DNA from: Geobacter sp.
GTDB taxonomy: Bacteria > Desulfobacterota > Desulfuromonadia > Geobacterales > Geobacteraceae
DNA: 64,000 bases
Direction of reading: 5' to 3'
Assembly: GCA_003574885.1 (NCBI GenBank)
Contig: PJFC01000008.1
Location: forward strand, 62,001-126,000
Shown: positions 38,354-46,521 of the stretch, one piece after another
How positions within the stretch are numbered: position 1 is the first letter of the stretch
How the letters are laid out: each line of letters begins with the position of its first letter
The notes under the pieces: generated by a model
The model's database searches: none
What the model was told of the DNA's origin: nothing
Seen by the model: only the letters and a program-made list of their open reading frames with translations
Position numbers and translations under genes: made by a program

Positions 38354-39661
38354 CTATATTTTATCTCCCCGCAGGTCCCCGGCAAACAGCTTCCCCGCAC
38401 CCCGCGATGCACAGAAATCGCCGCACATGGTGCAGGTAGCCTCGTCCTCGGGGGTACGGCTGGCGCGGATGGCGCGGGCGTCCTCCGGATAGAGGGCGAG
38501 TTCGAACTGCTTCTCCCAGTTGAGGTCGCGGCGCGCCTTGGACATTTCACGGTCCCGCTCCCGCCCCTTTTCCGGGTACTTGTTCATGTCGCCGATGTAG
38601 GCGGCGATCTTGGCAGCCTTCACCCCCTGGCGGACGTCATCCTCGTTGGGGAGGGCCAGGTGCTCGGCCGGGGTGATGTAACAGATGAGGTCGGCGCCGA
38701 AACGGCTCGACTGGGCCGCGCCGATGGCGGCGGTTATGTGGTCGAAGCCGGGGGCGACGTCGGTGGAGATGGGGCCGAGCATGTAGTACGGTGCGCCGCC
38801 GCTCATCCGTTTCTGGAGCTGGATGTTCCCCTCCACCTCGTCCAGTGGCACGTGCCCCGGGCCTTCCACCAGCATCTGGCATCCCATCTCCCGGCCGATC
38901 TCCGCCAGTTCGCAGTTGATGAGGAGCTCCTGGATCTGGGCCCGATCCGAGCTGTCGTGGATCGCCCCGGCCCGCAGGCCGTTACCCAGGGAGAGGACCG
39001 TGTCGTATTTCTTCAGGATGGCGGTCACCCGGTCGAACTTTTCGTAGAGGGGGTTTTCCCGGTTATTGGCGAGCATCCAGGCGACCATGGAGACGCCACC
39101 CTTGGAGACCAGCCCGCCATACCGGTACCCCTGTTTCCGGAGCCGTTCGATGGTGTAGAGGTTGATGCCGCAATGGACCGCCATGAACGCCATGCCGTCG
39201 GCGCACTGTTTCTCGATCAGATCGAAGAGCATCTCCTCGTCCAGCTTGTTCGGGTCGCCGTATTTCCGGGCCGCCTCGCAGAACGCCTGGTAAAGGGGAA
39301 CGTTCCCCACAGGAAGATCCACGGCCGCGATCACTTCCCGCCGTACCCGGTCCAGGTCCCCTCCCACGGAGAGTTCCATGAGGGTGTCGGCCCCCGATTC
39401 CTGGGCAGCCTTTGCCTTCCTGACCTCGGCCGCGTAGTCGACGATATCCGAGGAAGTGCCGATGGAGGCGTTCACCTTGGTCCGGAGCCCCTTGCCGATC
39501 CCGACGGCCAACGGTTTCCGGCCATGGTTCCAGGGGATGACGATCTTCCCCTCGGCAACCATCTGCCGGACATACTCGGTTGTCACCCCTTCGTCTTTTG
39601 CAACGGTAGCCATCTGAGTGGATACGATCCCCTCGCGGGCCAGTTCGATCTGGGTTTTCAC
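38354..39661 (-). CDS. bzaF: ThiC-superfamily radical SAM enzyme, best candidate BzaF (5-hydroxybenzimidazole synthase)
   Basis: ThiC fold motifs (MAVHCGIN, EGPGHVPLDEVEGN, YMLGPISTDVAPGFDH) inside a cob operon; C-terminal CTMCGDFC. Confidence 0.75.
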   Translation of the reverse strand: MKTQIELAREGIVSTQMATVAKDEGVTTEYVRQMVAEGKIVIPWNHGRKPLAVGIGKGLRTKVNASIGTSSDIVDYAAEVRKAKAAQESGADTLMELSVGGDLDRVRREVIAAVDLPVGNVPLYQAFCEAARKYGDPNKLDEEMLFDLIEKQCADGMAFMAVHCGINLYTIERLRKQGYRYGGLVSKGGVSMVAWMLANNRENPLYEKFDRVTAILKKYDTVLSLGNGLRAGAIHDSSDRAQIQELLINCELAEIGREMGCQMLVEGPGHVPLDEVEGNIQLQKRMSGGAPYYMLGPISTDVAPGFDHITAAIGAAQSSRFGADLICYITPAEHLALPNEDDVRQGVKAAKIAAYIGDMNKYPEKGRERDREMSKARRDLNWEKQFELALYPEDARAIRASRTPEDEATCTMCGDFCASRGAGKLFAGDLRGDKI

Positions 39662-39704
39662 AGTATGGGTGCTCCTTACGTTTCAGTGGAATGACTTCAA
39701 AATC

Positions 39705-39862
39705 CTGAATAGGACACAGTACAATCGGAAAAAAAGGATCAAAGCGGATTCAAAAACGTAAATTATTTTAGGTTCTGGATCGATCCGCCGTTATCAGATT
39801 TTTCCGCCTTTTCCGCGTCCCCTTAAAGGTTTTGCTTTAAATCCGTGTCCTATTGCTTTTGT
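39705..39862. repeat. intergenic hairpin-type repeat, copy R6
   Basis: ataggacacagtacaatcggaaaaaaaggatcaaagcggatt … atccgccgttatcagatttttccgccttttccgcgtcc…aatccgtgtcctatt. Confidence 0.7.
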
Positions 39863-41250
39863 GTGTCGCTGTATTGCCTGCAGCTCTCGACGAACGCCGC
39901 CGCCACCCCCGTCGAGCTCCCGAAGTGGAGGTGGATGTAGGAGGCAAGGGATTGCTTAAAGCGGTACCCTTCCGGCTCCAGTTCGGTCCCCTGCCTGCGG
40001 ACCCGGTAGAGGCGCTCGACGACCGCCGGGATCTCCTCCATCTCCGAATAGTGGAACTCATGGCCACGGGCGATGGTCCCCGCCGGGCCGATGATAGAGT
40101 CGGCGACCGTTTCGATCTCCCGGTAGCCAAGCGCTTTGCGGCGCGGCAGCATGCGGGTGGTGACGGGAAAGACACCCAACAGTTCGTCAAGCGATGCCGG
40201 CTCGCTGGTGGTGTCCAGTACCCCACGCGTCAGGTAGATGAACCCGCCGCACTCGGCATAGAGGGGAGTGCCGGCGGCAATCGCATCGAGAATCGCCCCC
40301 TTCATGGCCATGTTGTCGGCCAGGGCGTCGGCAAACATCTCCGGGTAGCCGCCGGGGAGATAGATTCCCCCGATATCGGCGGGGAGTGCCTCGTCCCGCA
40401 GCGGCGAAAAAAACGCGATCTCGGCACCCGCCTCCTGCAACAGCCGCAGGTTGTCCTCGTAGACGAAGCAGAACGCCTCATCACGTGCCACAGCGATCCG
40501 CACCGGCGGCCCCGGCACCGGCGGCACCGGCGGCGTGTTAAAGGGGAGCTGCAGGTCGGCGGCAGGGGATGCCCCCATCGTCCAGATCAGCCCCAGGTCG
40601 ATATGCTGCCGGATGACCGCCGCCAGATGGTCCAGGTACTCATCCGGCAAGGGGTTTTCCTCGGCTGTCAACAGCCCTAGGTGGCGGGACGGAATATCGA
40701 GCCGGCTCTCCCGGGGAAGCCAGCCAACCACCTTCGGACCGGAATCGAGGGATTCCACTGACTCCCGCAGGATACGGGCGTGATTTTCACTCGCCACGTT
40801 ATTGAAGATCACCCCGGCAACCCGCACCAGGGGATCGAAGTCGGCAAACCCCTTGACCAGCGCCGCAACGCTGCGGGCCTGGCCGCGGGCATCCACGACG
40901 AGGATAACCGGCGCACCGGTCAGCTTGGCCACCTGGGCCGTGCTCCCCTCTTCCCGTACGCCTCCCACGCCGTCGAACAGCCCCATGACCCCTTCGATGA
41001 CGGCAACGTCCGCGCCGGCAGCGTGGTGCATGAAGGTCTCCCGCACGAAATCGGGCGGGCACATCCACCCGTCCAGGTTGATGGAGGGTCGGCCGGTCAC
41101 AAGCCGGTGATAGCCGGGGTCGATGTAGTCGGGACCGACCTTGAACGGAGCAACCTTCAGCCCGCGCCGCTTCAGGCACTCCATGATGCCGAGGGTGACG
41201 GTGGTCTTGCCCGACCCGCTCATGGGTGCGGCGATAATGATGGACTTCAT
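39850..41250 (-). CDS. cbiA: cobyrinate a,c-diamide synthase
   Basis: [21 protein letters not shown]…[29 protein letters not shown] at 41250. Confidence 0.94.
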   Translation of the reverse strand: MKSIIIAAPMSGSGKTTVTLGIMECLKRRGLKVAPFKVGPDYIDPGYHRLVTGRPSINLDGWMCPPDFVRETFMHHAAGADVAVIEGVMGLFDGVGGVREEGSTAQVAKLTGAPVILVVDARGQARSVAALVKGFADFDPLVRVAGVIFNNVASENHARILRESVESLDSGPKVVGWLPRESRLDIPSRHLGLLTAEENPLPDEYLDHLAAVIRQHIDLGLIWTMGASPAADLQLPFNTPPVPPVPGPPVRIAVARDEAFCFVYEDNLRLLQEAGAEIAFFSPLRDEALPADIGGIYLPGGYPEMFADALADNMAMKGAILDAIAAGTPLYAECGGFIYLTRGVLDTTSEPASLDELLGVFPVTTRMLPRRKALGYREIETVADSIIGPAGTIARGHEFHYSEMEEIPAVVERLYRVRRQGTELEPEGYRFKQSLASYIHLHFGSSTGVAAAFVESCRQYSDTQKQ

Positions 41251-41306
41251 GGCATCTATTCCTTGAACGCGACAGCAAACAACATCTGAATTATTGACCC
41301 ACTCCA

Positions 41307-41508
41307 TGAAACGCGATTTTTTCGCAAGGTCAAGGCGCCGAGGAAAAGCGCGGAGACGTAGTACCCAGACATCGGGCATAAACAGCGCTACGTCGCACAA
41401 TTTTGCTTGCAAAATTGGACCGCGAAGGCGCCCGCAAGGGGCGACCGTCAGGTCGAGTCACAAGCGATGACGAAGGCAACGCCGAGATTGCGGAAAAGGC
41501 GCGTTTCA
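41307..41508. repeat. approx. 200-bp MITE-like element with terminal inverted repeats between cobC and cbiA
   Basis: TGAAACGCGATTTTTTCGCAAGGTC at left end and GATTGCGGAAAAGGCGCGTTTCA at right end. Confidence 0.65.
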
Positions 41509-42108
41509 CCCATTCAAAAGCTTCACGACCGCCTTGCCGTCCGCATAATAATCGATGATATTGAGGCAGGCGTAGTTCTGCTCGATGTTAAAGAGCGCCG
41601 ACAGCGGTGCACCGATGGCGTTGAGGAGAATTACCCGGTTCACCCCGCCGTGGGCGACCACGAGGACTTCTTCCCCCCGGTGCCGCTCGACGATGCCGCC
41701 GATCACCGGCATTACCCGGCTCTCCAGGTCGAGCAGGTTCTCCCCTTCCGTCACCCGGTAATGGACGATGTCGTCCAGACGCGCCTGCCATTCAGCCGGA
41801 TAGGTGGCCATCAGCTCCTGCCAGGTCATTCCTTCCCAGATGCCGATGTTCAGTTCCCTGAGATTGGAATCCCGCACCGGCTCAAGGCCGAAATGACCGC
41901 CGAGGATGCCGGCACCGGTCGTACAGCGCGTCAGGTCGCTCGTGTAGCAGGCAGCTATCCGCGCCCCGTCGAAGCGACTCTTCAGCCCATGGTACTGGGC
42001 CACCCCCCGCTCGGTGAGCCCCACGTCGGCATGGCCGTTGTAGCGGGGGGTTCCCGCCCCCACCACCTCGCCATGGCGAATGAGATAGATTCTGGTTTTC
42101 GATGTCAT
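41506..42108 (-). CDS. cobC: alpha-ribazole phosphatase (histidine phosphatase family)
   Basis: RIYLIRHGEVVGAGTPRYNGHADVGLTERG…VVAHGGVNRVIL; ATG at 42108. Confidence 0.9.
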   Translation of the reverse strand: MTSKTRIYLIRHGEVVGAGTPRYNGHADVGLTERGVAQYHGLKSRFDGARIAACYTSDLTRCTTGAGILGGHFGLEPVRDSNLRELNIGIWEGMTWQELMATYPAEWQARLDDIVHYRVTEGENLLDLESRVMPVIGGIVERHRGEEVLVVAHGGVNRVILLNAIGAPLSALFNIEQNYACLNIIDYYADGKAVVKLLNG

Positions 42109-42121
42109 TGGTATTCTCTTG

Positions 42122-42242
42122 TCGTAACGGCAATTGAACGCGGGAAAAGCGGATAAAATCTTGATAAAGGCGGATGAACCCCGGATTTCAGATTTCATAT
42201 CCGCCGTTATCCTGGTTTTTTCAACTTTTCCGTGTTCCCTAT
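42122..42242. repeat. intergenic hairpin-type repeat, copy R7
   Basis: aacggcaattgaacgcgggaaaagcggataaaatcttgataaaggcggatgaacc … atccgccgttatcctggttttttcaacttttccgtgttcc. Confidence 0.78.
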
Positions 42243-42249
42243 GCCTTTT

Positions 42250-42993
42250 TCAGGTCAATTTCGTTAATGCGATGATAGCCAGAAGCGCGGCAATCTCGTT
42301 CAGTTCGCTGGTGCAGCCGATGATGTCCCCCGTGATCCCGCCGAGGCGCCGATGGAACCAGGCCTTGAGCCCCCAGGTGAGAGAGTAGAGGATGATGCAG
42401 CAGTATATCCCCGGCACACCCAGGAGGAGAAACGCCACGGAAAGGGTGACGATGTAGGCGACGGCGAACTGGACCGCCCCGGCGCCACCGACAAATGTCG
42501 CGCCGAGACCGTCAGCCCTGGCCCGCAATGCGCCGACCGTCATCTGCACCTGGGCCATGCGGGCTACCATGGGAAAAAAGAGGAGCGCCGCCCGCTTCTG
42601 GTCCGGCGGAACCTGGAGGAGCGCCTGGTACTTGAGAAGGAGTCCCAGAACCAGCGCAACCACACCCACCGCACCGGTACGTGAGTCCTTCATCACCGCC
42701 AGGAACCGCTCCTTCCCTCCCCGGGCAGCAAGGCCGTCGAAGACATCTGCCAGGCCGTCAAGGTGGAGCGCCCCGGTTACTGCCGCCAGGGCGGTGACAA
42801 GCAGCAGCTCGGTCACCGGCCGGAGGAAGACAAGCCCCAGCAGGTAGTCGAGACCGACCAGAAAGAGGCCGATGGTCAGCCCCACCACCGGGAACAGGGC
42901 CATGGAACGCCCCATGTCCTCCTCCTCGCAGCGAACCGTGAAGGGGAGAGGAATGATGGTGAGAAACTGGAGTGCAATGAAATAGAGACGCAT
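42250..42993 (-). CDS. cobS: adenosylcobinamide-GDP ribazoletransferase
   Basis: ALQFLTIIPLP…ALHLDGLADVFDGL. Confidence 0.92.
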   Translation of the reverse strand: MRLYFIALQFLTIIPLPFTVRCEEEDMGRSMALFPVVGLTIGLFLVGLDYLLGLVFLRPVTELLLVTALAAVTGALHLDGLADVFDGLAARGGKERFLAVMKDSRTGAVGVVALVLGLLLKYQALLQVPPDQKRAALLFFPMVARMAQVQMTVGALRARADGLGATFVGGAGAVQFAVAYIVTLSVAFLLLGVPGIYCCIILYSLTWGLKAWFHRRLGGITGDIIGCTSELNEIAALLAIIALTKLT

Positions 42994-43018
42994 AATGAGT
43001 TTGAGTCGGGTTTTGAGT

Positions 43019-44080
43019 TTATCTCAAAACTTCATCACTCACTCCCGCCTGATCGAACGTGGCCATCTCCTTCAGCACCTTCACCCCCGCCTCGATAAGC
43101 CCCATGGCGAGCGCCGCCCCGGTCCCTTCGCCGAGGCGGAAGTGGAGATCGAGAATCGGCTCGGCGCCGATCCGCTCCAGCATGAAGCGATGGCCGATCT
43201 CCACCGACTCGTGGGCGGCGAAGATGTATTCCCGCACATGGGGGTTCATTTCGCAGGCAATGAGCGCCCCGGCGGTGGAGATGAAACCGTCCACCACCAC
43301 CGGCACCCGGTCGGCGGCAGCGCCGAGGACAAGCCCGGCGATGCCGGCGATCTCCAGCCCCCCCACCTTGGCGAGCACGTCGAGGGGATCATTCGGATCG
43401 GGGCGGTTCAGCTCCAGTCCTGCCTTGATGACACGGACCTTGTTTTCCAGGGCACGATCGCCGATCCCGGTGCCGCGATGAGTAACCTCTTCTACCGGTT
43501 TCCCCGACAGGACGGAAATAATGGCCGATGATGGGGTGGTATTGCCAATCCCCATCTCACCCGTTCCGAGCATGGCAACACCGTCCCGCTTCGCCTGACC
43601 GGCCAGCTCGATCCCCACCTCCAGGGCTGCCACCGCCTCATCCCGGGTCATGGCCGGTCCCTTTGCAAAGTTCCGGGTCCCACGGGCCACCTTGCGGACC
43701 AGCAACCCCGGCGCCTGGCCGAAGTCATAATCGACCCCGATATCAACCACCCGTACTTCAACTCCTGCATGGCGGGCCAGGACGTTAACACCAGCGCCCC
43801 CGTTGAGGATATTGAGAACCATCTGGGTGGTCACCTCCTTCGGAAAGGCCGACACCCCCTCCTCCACCACGCCATGGTCGCCGGCAAAGGTGTAGATGGC
43901 CTTCTTCGATGTGTCAGGCTCCAGGTTACCGCTGATGGCGACAAACCGGCGGGCGAACTCCTCCAGCCGCCCCAGGGAGCCGGGGGGCTTGGTCTTGTTG
44001 TCCAGCCGACGCTGCGCCTCCTGGAGAAGGTCGGCGTCAACAGGCTTGATAGCGGCAAGGGTTTCGGTCAACAGGCTCAT
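43019..44080 (-). CDS. cobT: nicotinate-nucleotide--dimethylbenzimidazole phosphoribosyltransferase
   Basis: [20 protein letters not shown]…[24 protein letters not shown]…[13 protein letters not shown]. Confidence 0.95.
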   Translation of the reverse strand: MSLLTETLAAIKPVDADLLQEAQRRLDNKTKPPGSLGRLEEFARRFVAISGNLEPDTSKKAIYTFAGDHGVVEEGVSAFPKEVTTQMVLNILNGGAGVNVLARHAGVEVRVVDIGVDYDFGQAPGLLVRKVARGTRNFAKGPAMTRDEAVAALEVGIELAGQAKRDGVAMLGTGEMGIGNTTPSSAIISVLSGKPVEEVTHRGTGIGDRALENKVRVIKAGLELNRPDPNDPLDVLAKVGGLEIAGIAGLVLGAAADRVPVVVDGFISTAGALIACEMNPHVREYIFAAHESVEIGHRFMLERIGAEPILDLHFRLGEGTGAALAMGLIEAGVKVLKEMATFDQAGVSDEVLR

Positions 44081-44114
44081 TATAAACTCCTTTAGCTCAG
44101 TAAGATTCAAAAAC

Positions 44115-44290
44115 GAAAACTGGGGACGCGGATGAACGCGGAAAGCGGATTAAACCTTAAATCCGTTAATGGAACGCAGATCACATCTGAAAAAGCGGAT
44201 AAAAACCATTTCATTTGTTCTATGCTGTTAAATCCGCCTTTATCTGCAGTTTCCGCCTTTTCTGCGTCCCGTTATAGAGTTTTGCCTTCA
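44115..44290. repeat. intergenic hairpin-type repeat, copy R8
   Basis: gcggatgaacgcggaaagcggatt…aacgcagatcacatctgaaaaagcggataaaa … aatccgcctttatctgcagtttccgccttttctgcgtcc. Confidence 0.7.
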
Positions 44291-44320
44291 ATTCGTGTTC
44301 ATCAGATGTGACTTATGTTT

Positions 44321-44842
44321 TCATCCTTTCAATTTCAGCGGCAACCCAGAGAACATGACATACACCTCGTCCGCCGTGGCAGCCAACAGCTCGTTCGCTT
44401 CCCCCGCCAGGTCGCGGAAGGTCCGTGCCAGGCGGTTTTCCGGGACGATCCCCATCCCCACTTCATTGGAGACGAGGATAACCGGGGTCTGGAGAGACGG
44501 GAGGAGGGCTGCGAGCTTTTTCACCTCGGCCATCACCTTTCCCGGATCGTCGTGGGCGAGAAGCAGATTGGTCAGCCAGAGGGTGACACAGTCCACGAGC
44601 ACCGCACGGAAGTAGCCGTCGTGCCCCGTCAGTACCCCCGTCAGGTCCAGCGGCTCCTCCATGGTCTGCCACTGTTCACCACGCCGAGCCTGGTGCCGTG
44701 CGATCCGCTCCGCCATCTCCCCGTCGCCGGCCTGGCCAGTTGCGATGTAGCCAATGGGCTCTCCATAGGCCACGGCAAGGCTTTCCGCCAGGCGGCTCTT
44801 GCCGCTCCGGGCTCCGCCGGTGATGAAGGTCAATTTTGCCAT
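44321..44842 (-). CDS. cobU: bifunctional adenosylcobinamide kinase / adenosylcobinamide-phosphate guanylyltransferase
   Basis: LTFITGGARSGKSRLAESLA…LVDCVTLWLTNLL…LVSNEVGMGIVP. Confidence 0.95.
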   Translation of the reverse strand: MAKLTFITGGARSGKSRLAESLAVAYGEPIGYIATGQAGDGEMAERIARHQARRGEQWQTMEEPLDLTGVLTGHDGYFRAVLVDCVTLWLTNLLLAHDDPGKVMAEVKKLAALLPSLQTPVILVSNEVGMGIVPENRLARTFRDLAGEANELLAATADEVYVMFSGLPLKLKG

Positions 44843-44880
44843 AAAAAAACACCCCGCTTCCGAAAGGGAAAGGGGGTGTC
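44843..44880 (-). terminator. riboswitch expression-platform terminator abutting cobU start codon
   Basis: Minus strand GACACCCCCTTTCCCTTTCGGAAGCGGGGTGTTTTTTT-ATG. Confidence 0.85.
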
Positions 44881-44894
44881 AACAGGTAATCTTC

Positions 44895-45092
44895 TGCCCG
44901 GCCCCTCTCCTTCGGAGGTTGCGTACTGGGTTCAACCTGGCAGGTTTCCTGACTTACGGGTCACTTTACTAGCCGCGCCTTCCCGATAAAACTCAGTGGC
45001 GTCGTGCGGCGTTCATCACCGTTCACAGTTGCGGGACAGCGGGGGATTCGCACCCCCTTCCCTATTATCTCTTTTCAGAGCACCAGATCGAA
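44895..45092 (-). promoter_or_regulatory. cobalamin (AdoCbl) riboswitch
   Basis: Minus strand contains B12-box-like AAGTCAGGAAACCTGCC, the GGGAAGGGGGTGCGAATCCCCCGCTGTCCCGCAACTGTGA core and downstream terminator before cobU. Confidence 0.93.
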
Positions 45093-45192
45093 TCATGAGC
45101 AGCGTCGTCCGACGTTGCCCATGTAATAACTATTCAATTGTAGGAATTTTTCTAGCAGAGAGCCCGGGCAATGTCAAACAGAATATGGTTGA

Positions 45193-45795
45193 TCATTCCT
45201 CATCATCCCGGCTTACCGCCAGGATCCGTTCGATCTCGCCCCAGATGTTGTCCTTCCCCTCTTTGGAGAGCGCCGAGAAGAAGTAGAGCTCATCCTTCTC
45301 CACCTCCAGGGTCCGCGCGATGAGCCCCACCTGGCGGGCCCGTTCGTTTTTGGAGACCTTGTCGCACTTGGTCACGACCAGCAAGGGAGGAACGCTGTAG
45401 GCACGGAGCCATTCCAGCATCTGCCGGTCCTCAACGGTTGGCACCCGGCGGATATCGAGAATCAGCACCACCACCCGGAGGTTGTCCCGGCTGGAGAGAT
45501 AGGTCTCCATCATCGGGCCCCACTGCTTCTTCACCGCCAGGGGGACCTTGGCGAAGCCGTACCCCGGCAGGTCCACGAGCATGAACTCCCCGTTGACCAG
45601 GAAAAAGTTGATGAGCTGGGTGCGACCGGGCGTGGAACTGGTCCGGACCAGGTTCTTCCGGTTCAGGAGCACGTTGATGAGGGACGATTTCCCCACATTG
45701 GAGCGGCCGGCAAACGCAATCTCCGGCAGTTCACCCGACGGGTAGTGGGCAGGCCTGGTGGCGCTGGTTATGAATTCGGTGGTTTTGACGAGCAC
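45193..45795 (-). CDS. engB: ribosome biogenesis GTP-binding protein YsxC/EngB
   Basis: [53 protein letters not shown] start proposed at 45795. Confidence 0.93.
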   Translation of the reverse strand: MLVKTTEFITSATRPAHYPSGELPEIAFAGRSNVGKSSLINVLLNRKNLVRTSSTPGRTQLINFFLVNGEFMLVDLPGYGFAKVPLAVKKQWGPMMETYLSSRDNLRVVVLILDIRRVPTVEDRQMLEWLRAYSVPPLLVVTKCDKVSKNERARQVGLIARTLEVEKDELYFFSALSKEGKDNIWGEIERILAVSRDDEE

Positions 45796-46065
45796 GTTGA
45801 GTTCCCCGGATGGGATTGATTTGAGGGGGTAGTATAGACTGGGGGGGGGGCGGCTGGCAATGTTAAAAAACCTTTTATGCCAGTTCAATTTTCAAGACCA
45901 GAAACATACCGGTTAATGTTCATCCTTACACACGAGAACAGATGTCCACCAGAACCAACAGAAAGCACTCGCACTTTCGTCTGATGGCTCATCTGTATGA
46001 CCATCGCACGGTTGCACATACCGATTTAGTAAAATCTTGAAGACCGGAAGCAGTTATTCAGACGA

Positions 46066-46097
46066 CAAAAGGGCCGCACGAAATGTGCGGCCCTTTT
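46066..46097. terminator. bidirectional intrinsic terminator
   Basis: AAAAGGGCCGCAC-gaaaat-GTGCGGCCCTTTT, 13-bp perfect stem. Confidence 0.9.
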
Positions 46098-46128
46098 GTG
46101 TAGGCGCCCGTCTGTGGGTGTCGTCGGC

Positions 46129-46314
46129 TCAGGCTGCGCGACGGGTGAAGTTATCCCTGTCGATACGGGTCTTGAACAGATCCATCGCTTCCCGCATGAT
46201 GTCGGAAACGCTCTTTTGGGTCGTCTCCATGATCATCTGGAGCGTATCCCGCTCCTCGTCGCTGATCCGCATGGAAATTACGTTGTACCGGGGGTTCTCT
46301 CTCATTCTGCCCAT
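46129..46314 (-). CDS. small ribbon-helix-helix (CopG/Arc-like) DNA-binding protein
   Basis: MGRMRENPRYNVISMRISDEERDTLQMIMETTQKSVSDIMREAMDLF; SD GGAGG upstream. Confidence 0.75.
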   Translation of the reverse strand: MGRMRENPRYNVISMRISDEERDTLQMIMETTQKSVSDIMREAMDLFKTRIDRDNFTRRAA

Positions 46315-46373
46315 TGTTATTATCCTCCGTGTCCCTATGGTTAGTGTTTGTTTTTGATGAATACACCATATAA

Positions 46374-46390
46374 TGCCATATGCGTGCCAA
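46374..46390 (-). promoter_or_regulatory. sigma-54 (-24/-12) promoter for the RHH gene
   Basis: Minus strand TTGGCACGCATATGGCAT: GG-N10-GC, near-consensus YTGGCACGN4TTGCW. Confidence 0.82.
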
Positions 46391-46483
46391 TTTGAGCTGT
46401 TGGCAACATGAGGCATAACATGCCGGAATCCGTACATGTTAAATTATTAATAGTGGCTAATTGGATGACGGAAGGGTGTATTG

Positions 46484-46501
46484 TGTGCCGCAAATGGCAC
46501 A
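46484..46501. promoter_or_regulatory. 18-bp palindrome, candidate enhancer site 1
   Basis: TGTGCCGCAAATGGCACA. Confidence 0.65.
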
Positions 46502-46503
46502 GG

Positions 46504-46521
46504 TGTGGCCAAAGTTGCACA
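46504..46521. promoter_or_regulatory. 18-bp palindrome, candidate enhancer site 2
   Basis: TGTGGCCAAAGTTGCACA, 20 bp from site 1. Confidence 0.62.

Noticed and set aside
38354-39661. Simple annotation as thiamine biosynthesis ThiC
   Set aside because: Cob-operon context, lack of a visible TPP riboswitch and altered cysteine spacing favour BzaF, though phylogeny is needed.
38330-39694. 454-aa plus-strand ORF opposite the ThiC-like gene
   Set aside because: Mirror frame of a strongly conserved coding sequence.
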